Of a stretch of 64,000 nucleotides of DNA, positions 6,531-15,311 are shown one piece after another; position 1 is the first letter of the stretch; the number at the start of each line of letters is the position of its first letter. The stretch comes from Solibacillus sp. FSL W7-1436 (GTDB lineage: Bacteria > Bacillota > Bacilli > Bacillales_A > Planococcaceae), in the NCBI RefSeq assembly GCF_038007305.1, contig NZ_JBBOWV010000001.1, positions 3,028,501 through 3,092,500 on the forward strand, given 5' to 3'. Made by a program: the position numbers and the translations under genes. The notes beneath the pieces were generated by a model, which saw only the letters and a list, made by a program, of their open reading frames with translations, was not told the DNA's origin and did not search any database.

Positions 6531-8696
6531 GTGAAAAGAGTGGAAAGAAGACAGCAGCAAAAATTAACTGGGCGGATATGGCGTAAGGTTAAAGATAAAA
6601 AAATAATCATGAAAGTCATAGTAGGAGCTTCCATATTTTTATTATGCTTTTTCCTCATATTCAATATTTTTATTTGGAAAAGTGATGTCAGTAAACTGGA
6701 AGAGCCTACGCCGCAGCCAACTATTATTTTTGATCAACATGGTGAGATAGCCAGTAAAGTGACGGGTTCCAAAATAGATGGCGTCAAAATAGAACAGATA
6801 CCGGAACATCTTATTCATGCTGTAATTGCAACGGAAGACCAGAAGTTTTACAAGCATAGCGGGATAAATGTGATAGGAATTATACGTGCAATGACTCAAA
6901 ACACGATGAGCGGAGAAATTGTAGCGGGAGGAAGTACGATTACACAGCAGTTGGCTAAAAATGTCTTTCTGACACAAGAACGTACCTATACGAGGAAGTT
7001 AAAAGAACTGGTTTTGACGAAAAAAATTGAACGAACATACGATAAAGATGAAATTATGGAACGCTACCTTAATCAGATTTATTTTGGTGAGGGAGCATGG
7101 GGCGTGCAGCGTGCTTCCCAAACATATTTCGGCAAAGACGTCAGCAAATTAACATTAGGTGAGTCGGCTATGCTTGCAGGTTTGATTAAAGCGCCTTCGA
7201 TTTTATCACCTATAAAAGATATGGATAAATCAGTTCAACGGAGAGACCTTGTTCTATCATTAATGGAAAAGGAAGGGTACATTACTCAAAGCGAAGTAAA
7301 AAAAGCAAAAGCACAACCGATCGTAGTAGAGGGCAGAAGGATTGATGAATACAAGGGGAAATATCCTTATTATGTCGACCATATTATTGACGAAGCAATC
7401 AAACAATACGGGCTTACAGAAAATGAAGTTCTATCGGGCGGCTTTCATATTTATACAGAACTGAATCCTGCAATACAAAATGCAGTCGAACAGGTATATA
7501 AGGATAATGCAATGTTTCCTGAAGAGCAATCTGATCAGTTAATCCAAAGTGGAGCAATCTTTATTGATCCTTCAACCGGGGGAATCAGTGCACTTGTTGG
7601 AGGAAGGGGAGATCATACTTTTAGAGGGTTTAATCGAGCTACTCAATTAAAACGTCAACCAGCATCAACTCTGAAACCATTGGCGGCATATACTCCTGCT
7701 CTGGAGCAAGGATACGAAATCTATGATACGTTACAAGATTCTCCTATTAATATTGACGGGTATCAGCCAATGAACTACGACAAACGTTTCCATGGAGAAG
7801 TGACAATGTATGAAGCATTGGTGAATTCATACAACATCCCACCGGTATCGTTATTAAATGAAATGGGATTGAAATACGGTATAAATGCTGTTGAACGTTT
7901 TGGCATTAAACTAAAAGAAGAGGATCATAATTTAAGTTTAGCACTTGGTGGTTTGAATGAAGGGGTATCTCCTTTACAAATGGCTCAGGCGTTTTCCACA
8001 TTTCCCAATGATGGTGTCATGGTAGAAGCACATGCCATACAAAAAATTGAAGATGCAGATGGTAAGATCGTTGCTAAGTGGGAGCATAATGAGACGAACG
8101 TTACGAAGCCCCTAGTCGCTCAAGGAATAACGTATATGCTTAAAGGTGTTGTCGAAGAAGGCTCGGCAAAAAATGCTCGAGTCGAAGGATGGGAAGTAGC
8201 CGGCAAAACAGGCACATCAGAGCTTCCTTTTGTGAATTCCGGTGGTGCAAAGGATCACTGGTTCGTTGGATATACCCCGGAAATAGTCGGGGCAGTGTGG
8301 ATGGGCTATGATCAGACAGATGAAAATCATTATTTATCAGGAACTGGCGGAATGACTGCCACAAAGGTTTTCAACGAAATTTTGACTGAATCGATTACAG
8401 AGTTTAACCAAAAAGAATTTGCCCTTCCTCTACTGGCCAAACAGCTAAAAGAACAGGAAAAGAAAGAGAAAGAGCAGAAGAAGCAAGAAATGAAAGAGAT
8501 GAAAGTGAAGAATAAAGAGAAAAAGGAGAAGGATAAAGAGAGAAAAGAGAAAGATAAAGAGAGAAAAGAGAAAGATAAAGAGAGAAAAGAGAAGGATAAA
8601 GAGAGAAAAGAGAAAGATAAAGACAAAGACAAAGAGAGAAAAGAGAAAGATAAAGAGAGGAAAGAAAAAGATAAAGAGAAGAAAGATAAAGAATAA
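6531..8696 (+). CDS. class A penicillin-binding protein (transglycosylase/transpeptidase)
   Basis: About 721 aa from the GTG at 6531, preferred because AAAGGTGG lies 6 bases upstream; GTG 6519 is an alternative. Short cytoplasmic part, one membrane anchor (IVGASIFLLCFFLIFNIFIW), a GT51 domain (ATEDQKFYKHSG, GGSTITQQLAKN, LNQIYFG), then the transpeptidase with SxxK (PASTLKPL), SxN (NSYN) and KTG (AGKTGTSE). It polymerises and cross-links peptidoglycan outside the membrane. The last 75 or so residues are a Lys/Glu/Asp repeat (units like KERKEKD) of unusual charge. It resembles the PbpF/PbpG group of Bacillus; which one is not clear. Confidence 0.93.
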   Translation: MKRVERRQQQKLTGRIWRKVKDKKIIMKVIVGASIFLLCFFLIFNIFIWKSDVSKLEEPTPQPTIIFDQHGEIASKVTGSKIDGVKIEQIPEHLIHAVIATEDQKFYKHSGINVIGIIRAMTQNTMSGEIVAGGSTITQQLAKNVFLTQERTYTRKLKELVLTKKIERTYDKDEIMERYLNQIYFGEGAWGVQRASQTYFGKDVSKLTLGESAMLAGLIKAPSILSPIKDMDKSVQRRDLVLSLMEKEGYITQSEVKKAKAQPIVVEGRRIDEYKGKYPYYVDHIIDEAIKQYGLTENEVLSGGFHIYTELNPAIQNAVEQVYKDNAMFPEEQSDQLIQSGAIFIDPSTGGISALVGGRGDHTFRGFNRATQLKRQPASTLKPLAAYTPALEQGYEIYDTLQDSPINIDGYQPMNYDKRFHGEVTMYEALVNSYNIPPVSLLNEMGLKYGINAVERFGIKLKEEDHNLSLALGGLNEGVSPLQMAQAFSTFPNDGVMVEAHAIQKIEDADGKIVAKWEHNETNVTKPLVAQGITYMLKGVVEEGSAKNARVEGWEVAGKTGTSELPFVNSGGAKDHWFVGYTPEIVGAVWMGYDQTDENHYLSGTGGMTATKVFNEILTESITEFNQKEFALPLLAKQLKEQEKKEKEQKKQEMKEMKVKNKEKKEKDKERKEKDKERKEKDKERKEKDKERKEKDKDKDKERKEKDKERKEKDKEKKDKE
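8519..8693 (+). repeat. tandem repeat encoding the charged tail
   Basis: Imperfect copies of a 21-base unit (GAGAAAGATAAAGAGAGAAAA) and a shorter 6-base variant (AAAGAC) fill the 3' end of the penicillin-binding protein gene. Being in frame, they can expand or shrink without breaking the gene. Confidence 0.85.
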
Positions 8697-8820
8697 TTTA
8701 GGATACATTGTGATTTTACTTTAGCGGTTAAGATGTGAACCTTGGGTATCTTTATAATATCGAAGTTTCAAGGTGGGGTAATCATGGTATTTCCCAGGAA
8801 AAGTAAATGATTACAAAGAG

Positions 8821-8856
8821 AAAAAGCTTGATTCTTTTTGAGACACAAGCTTTTTT
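8821..8856 (+). terminator. terminator of the penicillin-binding protein gene
   Basis: AAAAGCTTG / CAAGCTTTT stem followed by T6. The 120 bases between the gene and this site hold no clear gene. Confidence 0.7.
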
Positions 8857-8941
8857 GGAGGTTGGGCTGCTGAAAATTAAGTTCATCAGGAGCCCTGTAG
8901 TATCTAAAGTTATTTCCTACTAATAAGTTCAATGAGTATGT

Positions 8942-9748
8942 TTATTCCCCGCGTGCAAGTTCTCTTGAGCGGTTTTCTGCACTTCGGACACAGCTCACAA
9001 TCGCTTCGTTAAAGGACATCGATTCAAGAGCCTTAATTCCGGCTTCTGTTGTTCCACCTGGACTCGTCACTTTTCTGCGCAATATTGAAGGCTCCACGTT
9101 TCCGGATTTCAGCATTTCCGCAGAACCGGCGATTGTCTGTACCATCAGTTCTCGCACAACTTCCTTTGATAGCCCAAACTCAGCACCGGCCTGTTCAAAT
9201 GCTTCAACCAAATAGTATAAATAGGCAGGACCGCTACCGGCAAGCGCAGTAACGGCATGCAGCTTTTCTTCTTCGACTTCAATGACGATGCCGATCGCTT
9301 CAAGCATTTGAATATAAAGTGCACGCTGCGCGTCTGTAACATGCGGATTGAACGCAATGCCGGATGCAGACATGCCGATCGTTGCGGAAGTGTTTGGCAT
9401 CACACGAGCGATCGAACGGCTGCCGAGATATTGTTCAATTGTATCAATCGTCACACCAGCGAGCACCGATATAATAGCCGTATTGGCCCCTAGATGTGGT
9501 GCGATAATTTCCATTGCAGCGCGGGCATCTTTCGGTTTCATGGCCAAAATGACGAGATCGGCTTCCTGCAATTGAGTATGGTCTTCCAACAGGTTGACAT
9601 TATAGCTTTCGACCAAATCTTTAAGTCTTTCTTTATTGGACCGATTGGATATGAACAGGGCATGTGGTTTGATAACATTCTTTTTGATCCAACCGTGAAT
9701 AAGCGCTTCTGCCATTGATCCTGCGCCGATAAAAATAATTTTTTGCAT
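8942..9748 (-). CDS. proC: pyrroline-5-carboxylate reductase (last step of proline synthesis)
   Basis: 268 aa. N-terminal Rossmann domain with GAGSMAEALIHG (residues 8-19) for NADPH; conserved RVMPNTSATIG near residue 116; C-terminal dimer domain with ALAGSGPAYLYYL (about residues 168-180) and TSPGGTTEAG. It reduces pyrroline-5-carboxylate to proline in the cytoplasm. The gene stands alone behind a T-box leader that reads proline codons, as expected for the proI-type reductase of Bacillus made on proline shortage. Confidence 0.96.
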   Translation of the reverse strand: MQKIIFIGAGSMAEALIHGWIKKNVIKPHALFISNRSNKERLKDLVESYNVNLLEDHTQLQEADLVILAMKPKDARAAMEIIAPHLGANTAIISVLAGVTIDTIEQYLGSRSIARVMPNTSATIGMSASGIAFNPHVTDAQRALYIQMLEAIGIVIEVEEEKLHAVTALAGSGPAYLYYLVEAFEQAGAEFGLSKEVVRELMVQTIAGSAEMLKSGNVEPSILRRKVTSPGGTTEAGIKALESMSFNEAIVSCVRSAENRSRELARGE

Positions 9749-9789
9749 ATTGTTTCCCTCCGATTTTTATATCCGTTTCCTAAATGGAA

Positions 9790-10041
9790 CGTAAAAAAGC
9801 ATTTCCATCCCTACTATTAGTAAGGACGAAAATGCTTTGATTTCCGCGGTACCACCTTTATTCACACATAAAGTGTGCAGCTTCAGCCTTTTTATCGCAA
9901 AGGGTACGGTTATGTTGTCATAACGGCTCAAAAGGAGGTTCAATTATTTCAGCGGGTTATGCCGATTTCAGCAAAGACGGCACTCTCTAAAACCTTGAAA
10001 TAATCTACTTGGCTTTTTCATTGCCTGTAAATTTTGAATTA
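9790..10041 (-). promoter_or_regulatory. T-box riboswitch (proline) controlling proC
   Basis: On the minus strand the leader holds the hallmark GGTGGTACCGCGGAA (complement of 9842-9856). It can pair either in an antiterminator or leave free the terminator at 9793-9839 (AAAGCATTT stem with T6). The 5' part forms a stem I (GATTATTTCA pairing with TGAAATAATT). Next to its base is an unpaired ACCCGC; read as specifier this gives CCC or CCG, both proline codons, matching the gene it controls. Uncharged tRNA-Pro would promote readthrough. Confidence 0.93.
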
Positions 10042-10047
10042 TCCAAA

Positions 10048-10076
10048 ATTATAGTGCTGTATTGAAAAACTGTCAA
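10048..10076 (-). promoter_or_regulatory. consensus sigma-A promoter of the T-box/proC unit
   Basis: On the minus strand: TTGACA, exactly 17 bases, TATAAT. A perfect match to the vegetative consensus, placed just upstream of the T-box leader. Confidence 0.9.
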
Positions 10077-10158
10077 CCTTTGGCGTGACGAATGAAGGAA
10101 AAAGAGTTAAAATAAATGAATAGTCATTCATTACGAGCTATTCAAAGGGGATTAAACT

Positions 10159-11157
10159 ATGGAAGTACATAAAATTGTTATACCTACACCATATGCAGTG
10201 GGGGATGTAAATGCTTTTTTAGTAAAGGGAGATGCACTGACTTTATTTGATGCTGGACCGAAAACAGAAGAAGCGTATGAAGCGATCAAATGGGGATTGC
10301 GCGCTGCAGGTTATGATATGAAAGACGTGGAACAAGTCGTGCTGACACATCATCATCCGGACCATGCCGGTTGGATCGATGCATTTCCCTCGGCGGAAAT
10401 TTTAGGGCATCCATATGTTGATTACTGGATGAAGAAAGAGCCGGATTTTCTGCAGTATTATGAGCGATTTTTCAAAAAGCTCTTTATCGAACAAGGTGTA
10501 CCGGAAAAATATGTGAACCGGATTTTACATGTTAAAGGGGAAATCGAACTATTCGGTACGATTCCGTTGACTGGCTATTTAAAAGAGGGTGATGAAGTGC
10601 CGGGTCACCCGGGTATGAAAGTGTATGAAACACTCGGACATGCGCAAAGCCATCTGATTTTTGTAGAAGAGAACACCCGTGAATGCATCGGCGGCGATCT
10701 ACTGCTGGAACGCACATCATCGAATCCGCTAGTCGAGCCACCGCTTGATTTATCGATGGAACGACCTAAATCATTGCTGCAATATAATGAATCACTTAAA
10801 CGTCTTAAAAATCTGGAAATCTCAAAAGTGTACACAGGTCATGGCGGAGAACTGACAGATATTGAAGCGCTCATTGACGAACGGTTGGAAAAGCAAAGAC
10901 AACGTGCATTAAAAGTATACGGTTTGCTTGAAACACCGCAAACGAACTTTGAAATGACCACTCAATTATTCGAACGCATTTACCAGCAGCAATTAGGGCT
11001 GACACTATCGGAAACATTAGGCCAGTTTGACTACCTGGTTGATCAAGGTATGGTCGAGATTGAAGAGCGGGAAGGGATTCATTTTTATAAAAAAAGTGAT
11101 AGTTCCAGTCATGCATCAAGAGAAGAGAATAAATCGTTAAATAAAACAGGGTATTAA
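10159..11157 (+). CDS. MBL-fold metallohydrolase
   Basis: 332 aa, ATG with AAAGGGG upstream. Metallo-beta-lactamase fold: HxHxDH in THHHPDHAG (about residues 64-72), a later His in LGHAQSHLIF, Asp in GGDLLLE and a final His in YTGHGGE. The C-terminal 90 residues form a helical, winged-helix-like domain common in this group. Likely a hydroxyacylglutathione hydrolase-like thioesterase or lactonase; the substrate cannot be told. It is divergent from the T-box/proC unit and read from its own promoter. Confidence 0.85.
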   Translation: MEVHKIVIPTPYAVGDVNAFLVKGDALTLFDAGPKTEEAYEAIKWGLRAAGYDMKDVEQVVLTHHHPDHAGWIDAFPSAEILGHPYVDYWMKKEPDFLQYYERFFKKLFIEQGVPEKYVNRILHVKGEIELFGTIPLTGYLKEGDEVPGHPGMKVYETLGHAQSHLIFVEENTRECIGGDLLLERTSSNPLVEPPLDLSMERPKSLLQYNESLKRLKNLEISKVYTGHGGELTDIEALIDERLEKQRQRALKVYGLLETPQTNFEMTTQLFERIYQQQLGLTLSETLGQFDYLVDQGMVEIEEREGIHFYKKSDSSSHASREENKSLNKTGY

Positions 11158-11216
11158 TATATGTATGAGTGAATGTTATAACCTTTCGCTTTTACGAAAG
11201 TGATCTTAATAAAATT

Positions 11217-11260
11217 ATAATAAACGTCATTATCTCCTGTAATAGATTATGACGTTTATT
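11217..11260. terminator. bidirectional terminator
   Basis: ATAAACGTCAT / ATGACGTTTAT stem between the hydrolase gene and the convergent replication-like gene. Confidence 0.7.
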
Positions 11261-11863
11261 GCTTTTTCCAATAGCATTCACCTTCATCAAAATCGAGTAC
11301 GACTGGTTCGAAATTGAGGTCATTTTCCGGCTGTCTTGTAAGTGCATCGTTTAAATAGCTTTCGAAATTCCCTGGTCGGAATAATGTGATCGGTCGTTAA
11401 AGTTCTTCTTGGCTTTTTCATTTAAGTAATGAATAATGGTTATAATCTCATTACTGTGGTCTGTATACGATTTCGCATTCTTCTCAGATAAGTTTTCTTC
11501 TTCAGGGAACAGCTCCTCCTGTGTAAAAACTTCTGACTGAACGATCTGATCAATTTTTCTATAATCAATTCGGTACCATTTTGAACGGTCTGTCTTGAAA
11601 CTGTTAAATTTATTGGAAGAAATAATAATTTGATAGCGTTCCAATTTCATTACGAGTCTTTTTATTTTTCTAATATTCCATTGTGGGCATTGCTTAGCCC
11701 AACCCTGATAAGTTTGGCGATACCAGATGTGTCCTTCTTTCTCCACACCTTGGGTTTCTAATCGATAATACAGCTGCTGAATGAATAGCGCTTCCTCAAT
11801 TCCGATGCGTATCGCCAAATCCTGTGATAAAAATAACTGTCTACCGTCCACTAATAATTCCAT
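11256..11863 (-). pseudogene. phage/plasmid-type replication protein, frameshifted near its end
   Basis: The first 155 or so residues (start MELLVDGRQLFLSQDLAIRIG) have the pattern of phage replisome organisers: a winged-helix region with QGWAKQCPQWNIRKIKR. The end of the frame, IIHYLNEKAKKNF, leads into the phage C-terminal domain (usual form hYLNxKxxKxFRP). Here it runs into a stop after 14 more residues. Shifting frame near 11398 restores RPITLFRPGNFESYLNDAL onward to the TAA at 11256. So this is an old replication gene with a small indel, either non-functional or altered at the C terminus. Confidence 0.65.
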
Positions 11864-11997
11864 GCTTTAGCCTCCAATTCTTGAATACTGTCTTGCCCTA
11901 TATATGTCATCCAAAGATAAAAAAAGGGACAAAGTAATTGGAAATAATTTTTCGCAAGAAAAAGATTATTAAAAGCCATTAAGGTAAAATCCACCTC

Positions 11998-12015
11998 GTT
12001 GCGTGTTAACGCAAC
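11998..12015. promoter_or_regulatory. inverted repeat, possible operator
   Basis: GTTGCG TGTTAA CGCAAC: 6-bp arms around a 6-base spacer, 135 bp upstream of the replication-like gene on its side. Possibly an operator for it. Confidence 0.4.
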
Positions 12016-12059
12016 AATATATATATTTTTAAATTATTTAAAAGATATAAGATCTTTTT

Positions 12060-12095
12060 GAGGGGACTTTTGCAGATTCATGTGGAGGGGACTTT
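12060..12095 (-). repeat. iteron-like direct repeats
   Basis: AAAGTCCCCTC (minus strand) occurs twice, at 12060-12070 and 12085-12095, with a 25-base period, about 200 bp upstream of the replication-like gene. Iterons upstream of a Rep gene are typical of plasmid origins; two copies alone are weak evidence. The remainder of 11864-12248 is AT-rich and shows no gene. Confidence 0.4.
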
Positions 12096-12248
12096 AGTGG
12101 TTCGTTCCAGAAGGAACTAAAACCGGCCGTTGGATAGAAATTATTTGACCGTGGAGATAAGGAGAAAATCTGAGTAAAATTTGCTAAGAATTTAGTGAGA
12201 ATTCTATCTTGAAATAATAACTTGGTTTCTAAGCTTGGTGATAAAAAT

Positions 12249-12290
12249 GGCTCAGTAAGATTTAATTATAAATCGTTTACTGAGCTACAT
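12249..12290 (-). terminator. terminator of the lipoprotein genes
   Basis: GCTCAGTAAA-type stem (12250-12287) with a T run on the minus strand. Confidence 0.75.
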
Positions 12291-12307
12291 TTTATTAAAA
12301 CGAAACC

Positions 12308-12925
12308 TTATTCTTCAGTCGCTGCATCACTATTTTCAGTATCGTCTTCAATATCATCAGGGAATACAATTGTATCCGTTTTTTCTCCCGTCTTTTCGTC
12401 GATGATATTGACGGTTGTTTTAAGATCATCACCGGATTTGCCGTCAAAGGCACTGTAAATCATGGAAACATAGGCTAATCCGAATAATCCAAATGAATCG
12501 AAACTATTCTCAAAAGTATCCGCATTCACTGTCACATCAAATTCCGTAAAGTCCTTGTTATACGAAATTTCTTTAAACGACTCATAGTCCTCGCCGTTGA
12601 CCAGATCATCAACCGTACTAATGACACCTTGTTCCATTTCCTTCATCATTTTTTTATGCGCAGATTTACTCATTTTATAATAAACAGTACCATCTTCATT
12701 CACCTTAACTTCTTTAACACCTTTTTCTTTAGCAGCTGCCTCGATTTCTTCTGGTGTTTGATCTTCAAAAAAGTCTGCAGGCAATGTTAATTCAACATCA
12801 AGCAAGCCTTTGTCTACCTCGATACTTTGTTCCTTTTGATTATCCGATTGCTTCTTATCTTCTTCTGCGCCACAAGCCGTTAAAAATAAGAGCGCGGTAC
12901 TTATAATAAACAGTGATTTTTTCAT
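12308..12925 (-). CDS. lipoprotein of unknown function
   Basis: 205 aa from the ATG at 12925 (MKKSLFIISTALLFLTACG), which has AGGGG upstream. The lipobox LTAC predicts cleavage and lipid anchoring on the outer face of the membrane. The mature part is acidic, with an EEIEAAAKEKGVKEVKV stretch, and ends in a very acidic tail. It lies 18 bp behind another lipoprotein, so the two probably form an operon. No known family recognised. Confidence 0.8.
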   Translation of the reverse strand: MKKSLFIISTALLFLTACGAEEDKKQSDNQKEQSIEVDKGLLDVELTLPADFFEDQTPEEIEAAAKEKGVKEVKVNEDGTVYYKMSKSAHKKMMKEMEQGVISTVDDLVNGEDYESFKEISYNKDFTEFDVTVNADTFENSFDSFGLFGLAYVSMIYSAFDGKSGDDLKTTVNIIDEKTGEKTDTIVFPDDIEDDTENSDAATEE

Positions 12926-12942
12926 TCTATATACCCCTTCGT

Positions 12943-13689
12943 TTACCAAGTGAAGCCGTAGCTTTTTACTTCGATTTTATTTACCTTTGAACCGATATTA
13001 TCTGGCAACGGTGGGTAGCTAAGTTCAAAACCCGCTTCACCGCCAGCAGCTAATCCAACATCAACACTGCCTGATAATCCGCCTAAAATTTTACCGTTTG
13101 CATCATATAAAATGGCCGCGAGACGTACATCTTCCTGTTCAACATCAGTCGGGTTTTTCACAATACCTGTAACACTATATCCGTAGTCACTTGAAATCCC
13201 TTTTACTGTACTGACTTCCAATACGTTTGAATCTTCTTCCGTTGCTTCAAAATTAAAATTAAATGTTGTTTCAGAATAATTGTCTAGTGATGTTTCTTCA
13301 TTTAATGTTGTGCCTTCTACGATAAATGCCGATTCTCCGGGCTGAACAATTGCTGGAACAGCATAAATCATAGTTGAAGTCCCTAAAATACTTCCGTCTT
13401 TTCCTTTGTAGTTCATTTGTGTTTCCCCGATATCAACCGGCACATCGCCTGTGTTTTTATAAATGGCCGCCGTATTGATCCAAATCGAGTCAATCGAGTC
13501 GCTCCATACAGTAGATCCGGAGTCTTCAATTTCTAATTTAGCGTTTTCCTTTTCTTCAGTATTTGCACTTTCTTCAGTTTTATCAGTTTTACTTTCTTTA
13601 TCTGCCGATTGAGAAATTGTCTGTTTAGAATCTCCGCATGCGCTCAATATGAAAAGTAAACTAAACATTAATACAGTGAATTTTTTCAT
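12943..13689 (-). CDS. FxLYD-domain lipoprotein
   Basis: 248 aa from the ATG at 13689, which has ACAGGAGGTAATAAA upstream; the longer frame lacks a site. Signal peptide with lipobox LSAC. An acidic linker rich in Glu/Thr/Lys, then two beta-sandwich parts: residues ~60-150 with the NTGDVPVDIGE pattern, and a C-terminal FxLYD-type domain (VTGIVKNPTDVEQEDVRL, then LYDANGKILG). Such lipoproteins are usually surface proteins without a known enzyme role. First gene of a two-gene operon. Confidence 0.8.
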   Translation of the reverse strand: MKKFTVLMFSLLFILSACGDSKQTISQSADKESKTDKTEESANTEEKENAKLEIEDSGSTVWSDSIDSIWINTAAIYKNTGDVPVDIGETQMNYKGKDGSILGTSTMIYAVPAIVQPGESAFIVEGTTLNEETSLDNYSETTFNFNFEATEEDSNVLEVSTVKGISSDYGYSVTGIVKNPTDVEQEDVRLAAILYDANGKILGGLSGSVDVGLAAGGEAGFELSYPPLPDNIGSKVNKIEVKSYGFTW

Positions 13690-13939
13690 TTTATTACCTC
13701 CTGTTATATTATTGTGCACTAATATAATTGCCGAATGATTATATGATGGTATAAAAGTTATATTTAATTCTTCCAAAAATCAAAATTATTAATTGGTCCT
13801 ACCGAAGCATTCAAAAACCTATAATATTTTACTATCTTCCCTGTACTTTTTTTAGCATTTCCTATCTACAGCTAGACTTCAATTCGTTAGATTTAATATG
13901 CTAATTACAATAAGATTTGAATACAAAGGATGGGATACG

Positions 13940-15289
13940 ATGCAGCAGCACAGTACGGCGGTTTATAATATTGAACAGTTTGGAGCGGTTGGTGATGGCT
14001 GGGCCAATAATACATCGGCGGTTAAGCGTGCGATAGAGGCTTGTTCACAAAACGGGGGCGGAACGATTTATGTGCCGGCCGGAGTGTTTGTTACCGGTGC
14101 GATTGAATTGAAAAGTAATATGCATCTGTATTTGGATGCGGGTTCCGAGCTTTTGTTTTCAAATGATCGGGCGGATTATCCAGTCATTTCTTCACGTTGG
14201 GAAGGGGCGAGCCGTGATGTTTATATGTCCTGTATTTATGCCTGTCATGCGGAAAATATCTCAATTACCGGTTTTGGCACATTAAATGGACAGGGTGCCT
14301 ACTGGTGGAAGTTGTTTAAGGATGATTCTCTAGCCTATCCACGCCCTAATTTAGTGAGCTTTGACCATTGTGAGCGTGTGCATATCGAGCAGGTGAAAAT
14401 GATTGATTCTCCGAGCTGGACCGTCCATCCGAATGATTGTGATAATGTGACGATTTCGGCAGTAACGATTATTAATCCGGCAAATTCCCCGAATACGGAC
14501 GGCATTAATCCTGAATCATGCCGCAATGTGAAAATTTCCGATTGTTCGATAGATGTCGGGGATGACTGTATTGCGATAAAGGCGGGTACAGAGGATGCGG
14601 AATGCGCAATTCCCTGTGAAAATATTACGATTACGAACTGTACGATGCTGCACGGTCATGGCGGGGTTGTCTTTGGCAGCGAGATGAGCGGTGACATCCG
14701 CAATGTTGTCGTATCGAACTGTATTTTTGAAGGAACAGATCGGGGCATTCGCTTTAAATCACGGCGCGGGCGGGGCGGTACGATTGAAAATATCCGTGTA
14801 AGCAATATTGTGATGAATAATGTCATTTGTCCGTTTATACTAAACTTATACTATTATCACGGTCCACGAGGTTTGGATCCTTATGTTTCGGATAAAAGTA
14901 CACAGCCTGTGACAGCGCTGACACCGAGGTTCAGGCATATTCATTTTTCAAATATAACTGCCACAAACGTAACGGCAGCTGCGGGTTTCATATACGGTTT
15001 ACCTGAAATGCCGGTTGAGGATATTACATTCAGCCATATCCGTGTTGCGATGAAGTCAGGTGCAGAACCGGATCTGCCGGCAATGATGATGGATCTGGAA
15101 CCGATGAAACAACGTGGTTTTTTCTGTTCCCATGCAGAAGATGTGTTGTTTGAGCATGTGACGGTCCAACAACAGGATGGGCCGGCATTTGAAATAATGA
15201 ACAGTAAAAATATCATAATGGAACATTGTCGTTCCAAAGAAACGGCAAAGGATGAATTACTCGTCCAAATGACGAATGTTATAAGCTAG
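13940..15289 (+). CDS. glycoside hydrolase family 28 (polygalacturonase-type), cytoplasmic
   Basis: 449 aa from ATG 13940 (AAAGGATGGG upstream). A right-handed beta-helix with all GH28 signature motifs: SPNTDGIN (about residue 188), GDDCIAIK (~214), GHGG (~240) and RGIRFKS (~270). No signal peptide, so it should act inside the cell on imported oligogalacturonides, releasing galacturonic acid units as exo-type members do. First gene of a unit with the solute-binding protein that ends in a terminator at 16639. Substrate choice (homogalacturonan or rhamnogalacturonan pieces) is inferred from the locus. Confidence 0.9.
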   Translation: MQQHSTAVYNIEQFGAVGDGWANNTSAVKRAIEACSQNGGGTIYVPAGVFVTGAIELKSNMHLYLDAGSELLFSNDRADYPVISSRWEGASRDVYMSCIYACHAENISITGFGTLNGQGAYWWKLFKDDSLAYPRPNLVSFDHCERVHIEQVKMIDSPSWTVHPNDCDNVTISAVTIINPANSPNTDGINPESCRNVKISDCSIDVGDDCIAIKAGTEDAECAIPCENITITNCTMLHGHGGVVFGSEMSGDIRNVVVSNCIFEGTDRGIRFKSRRGRGGTIENIRVSNIVMNNVICPFILNLYYYHGPRGLDPYVSDKSTQPVTALTPRFRHIHFSNITATNVTAAAGFIYGLPEMPVEDITFSHIRVAMKSGAEPDLPAMMMDLEPMKQRGFFCSHAEDVLFEHVTVQQQDGPAFEIMNSKNIIMEHCRSKETAKDELLVQMTNVIS

Positions 15290-15311
15290 CTGGCGTTAAG
15301 GGGGAATCACA

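Noticed and set aside
8330-8708. Long minus-strand frames opposite the end of the penicillin-binding protein gene
   Set aside because: They are mirror images of the Lys/Glu/Asp repeat (Leu/Phe/Ser runs) and have no start signal.
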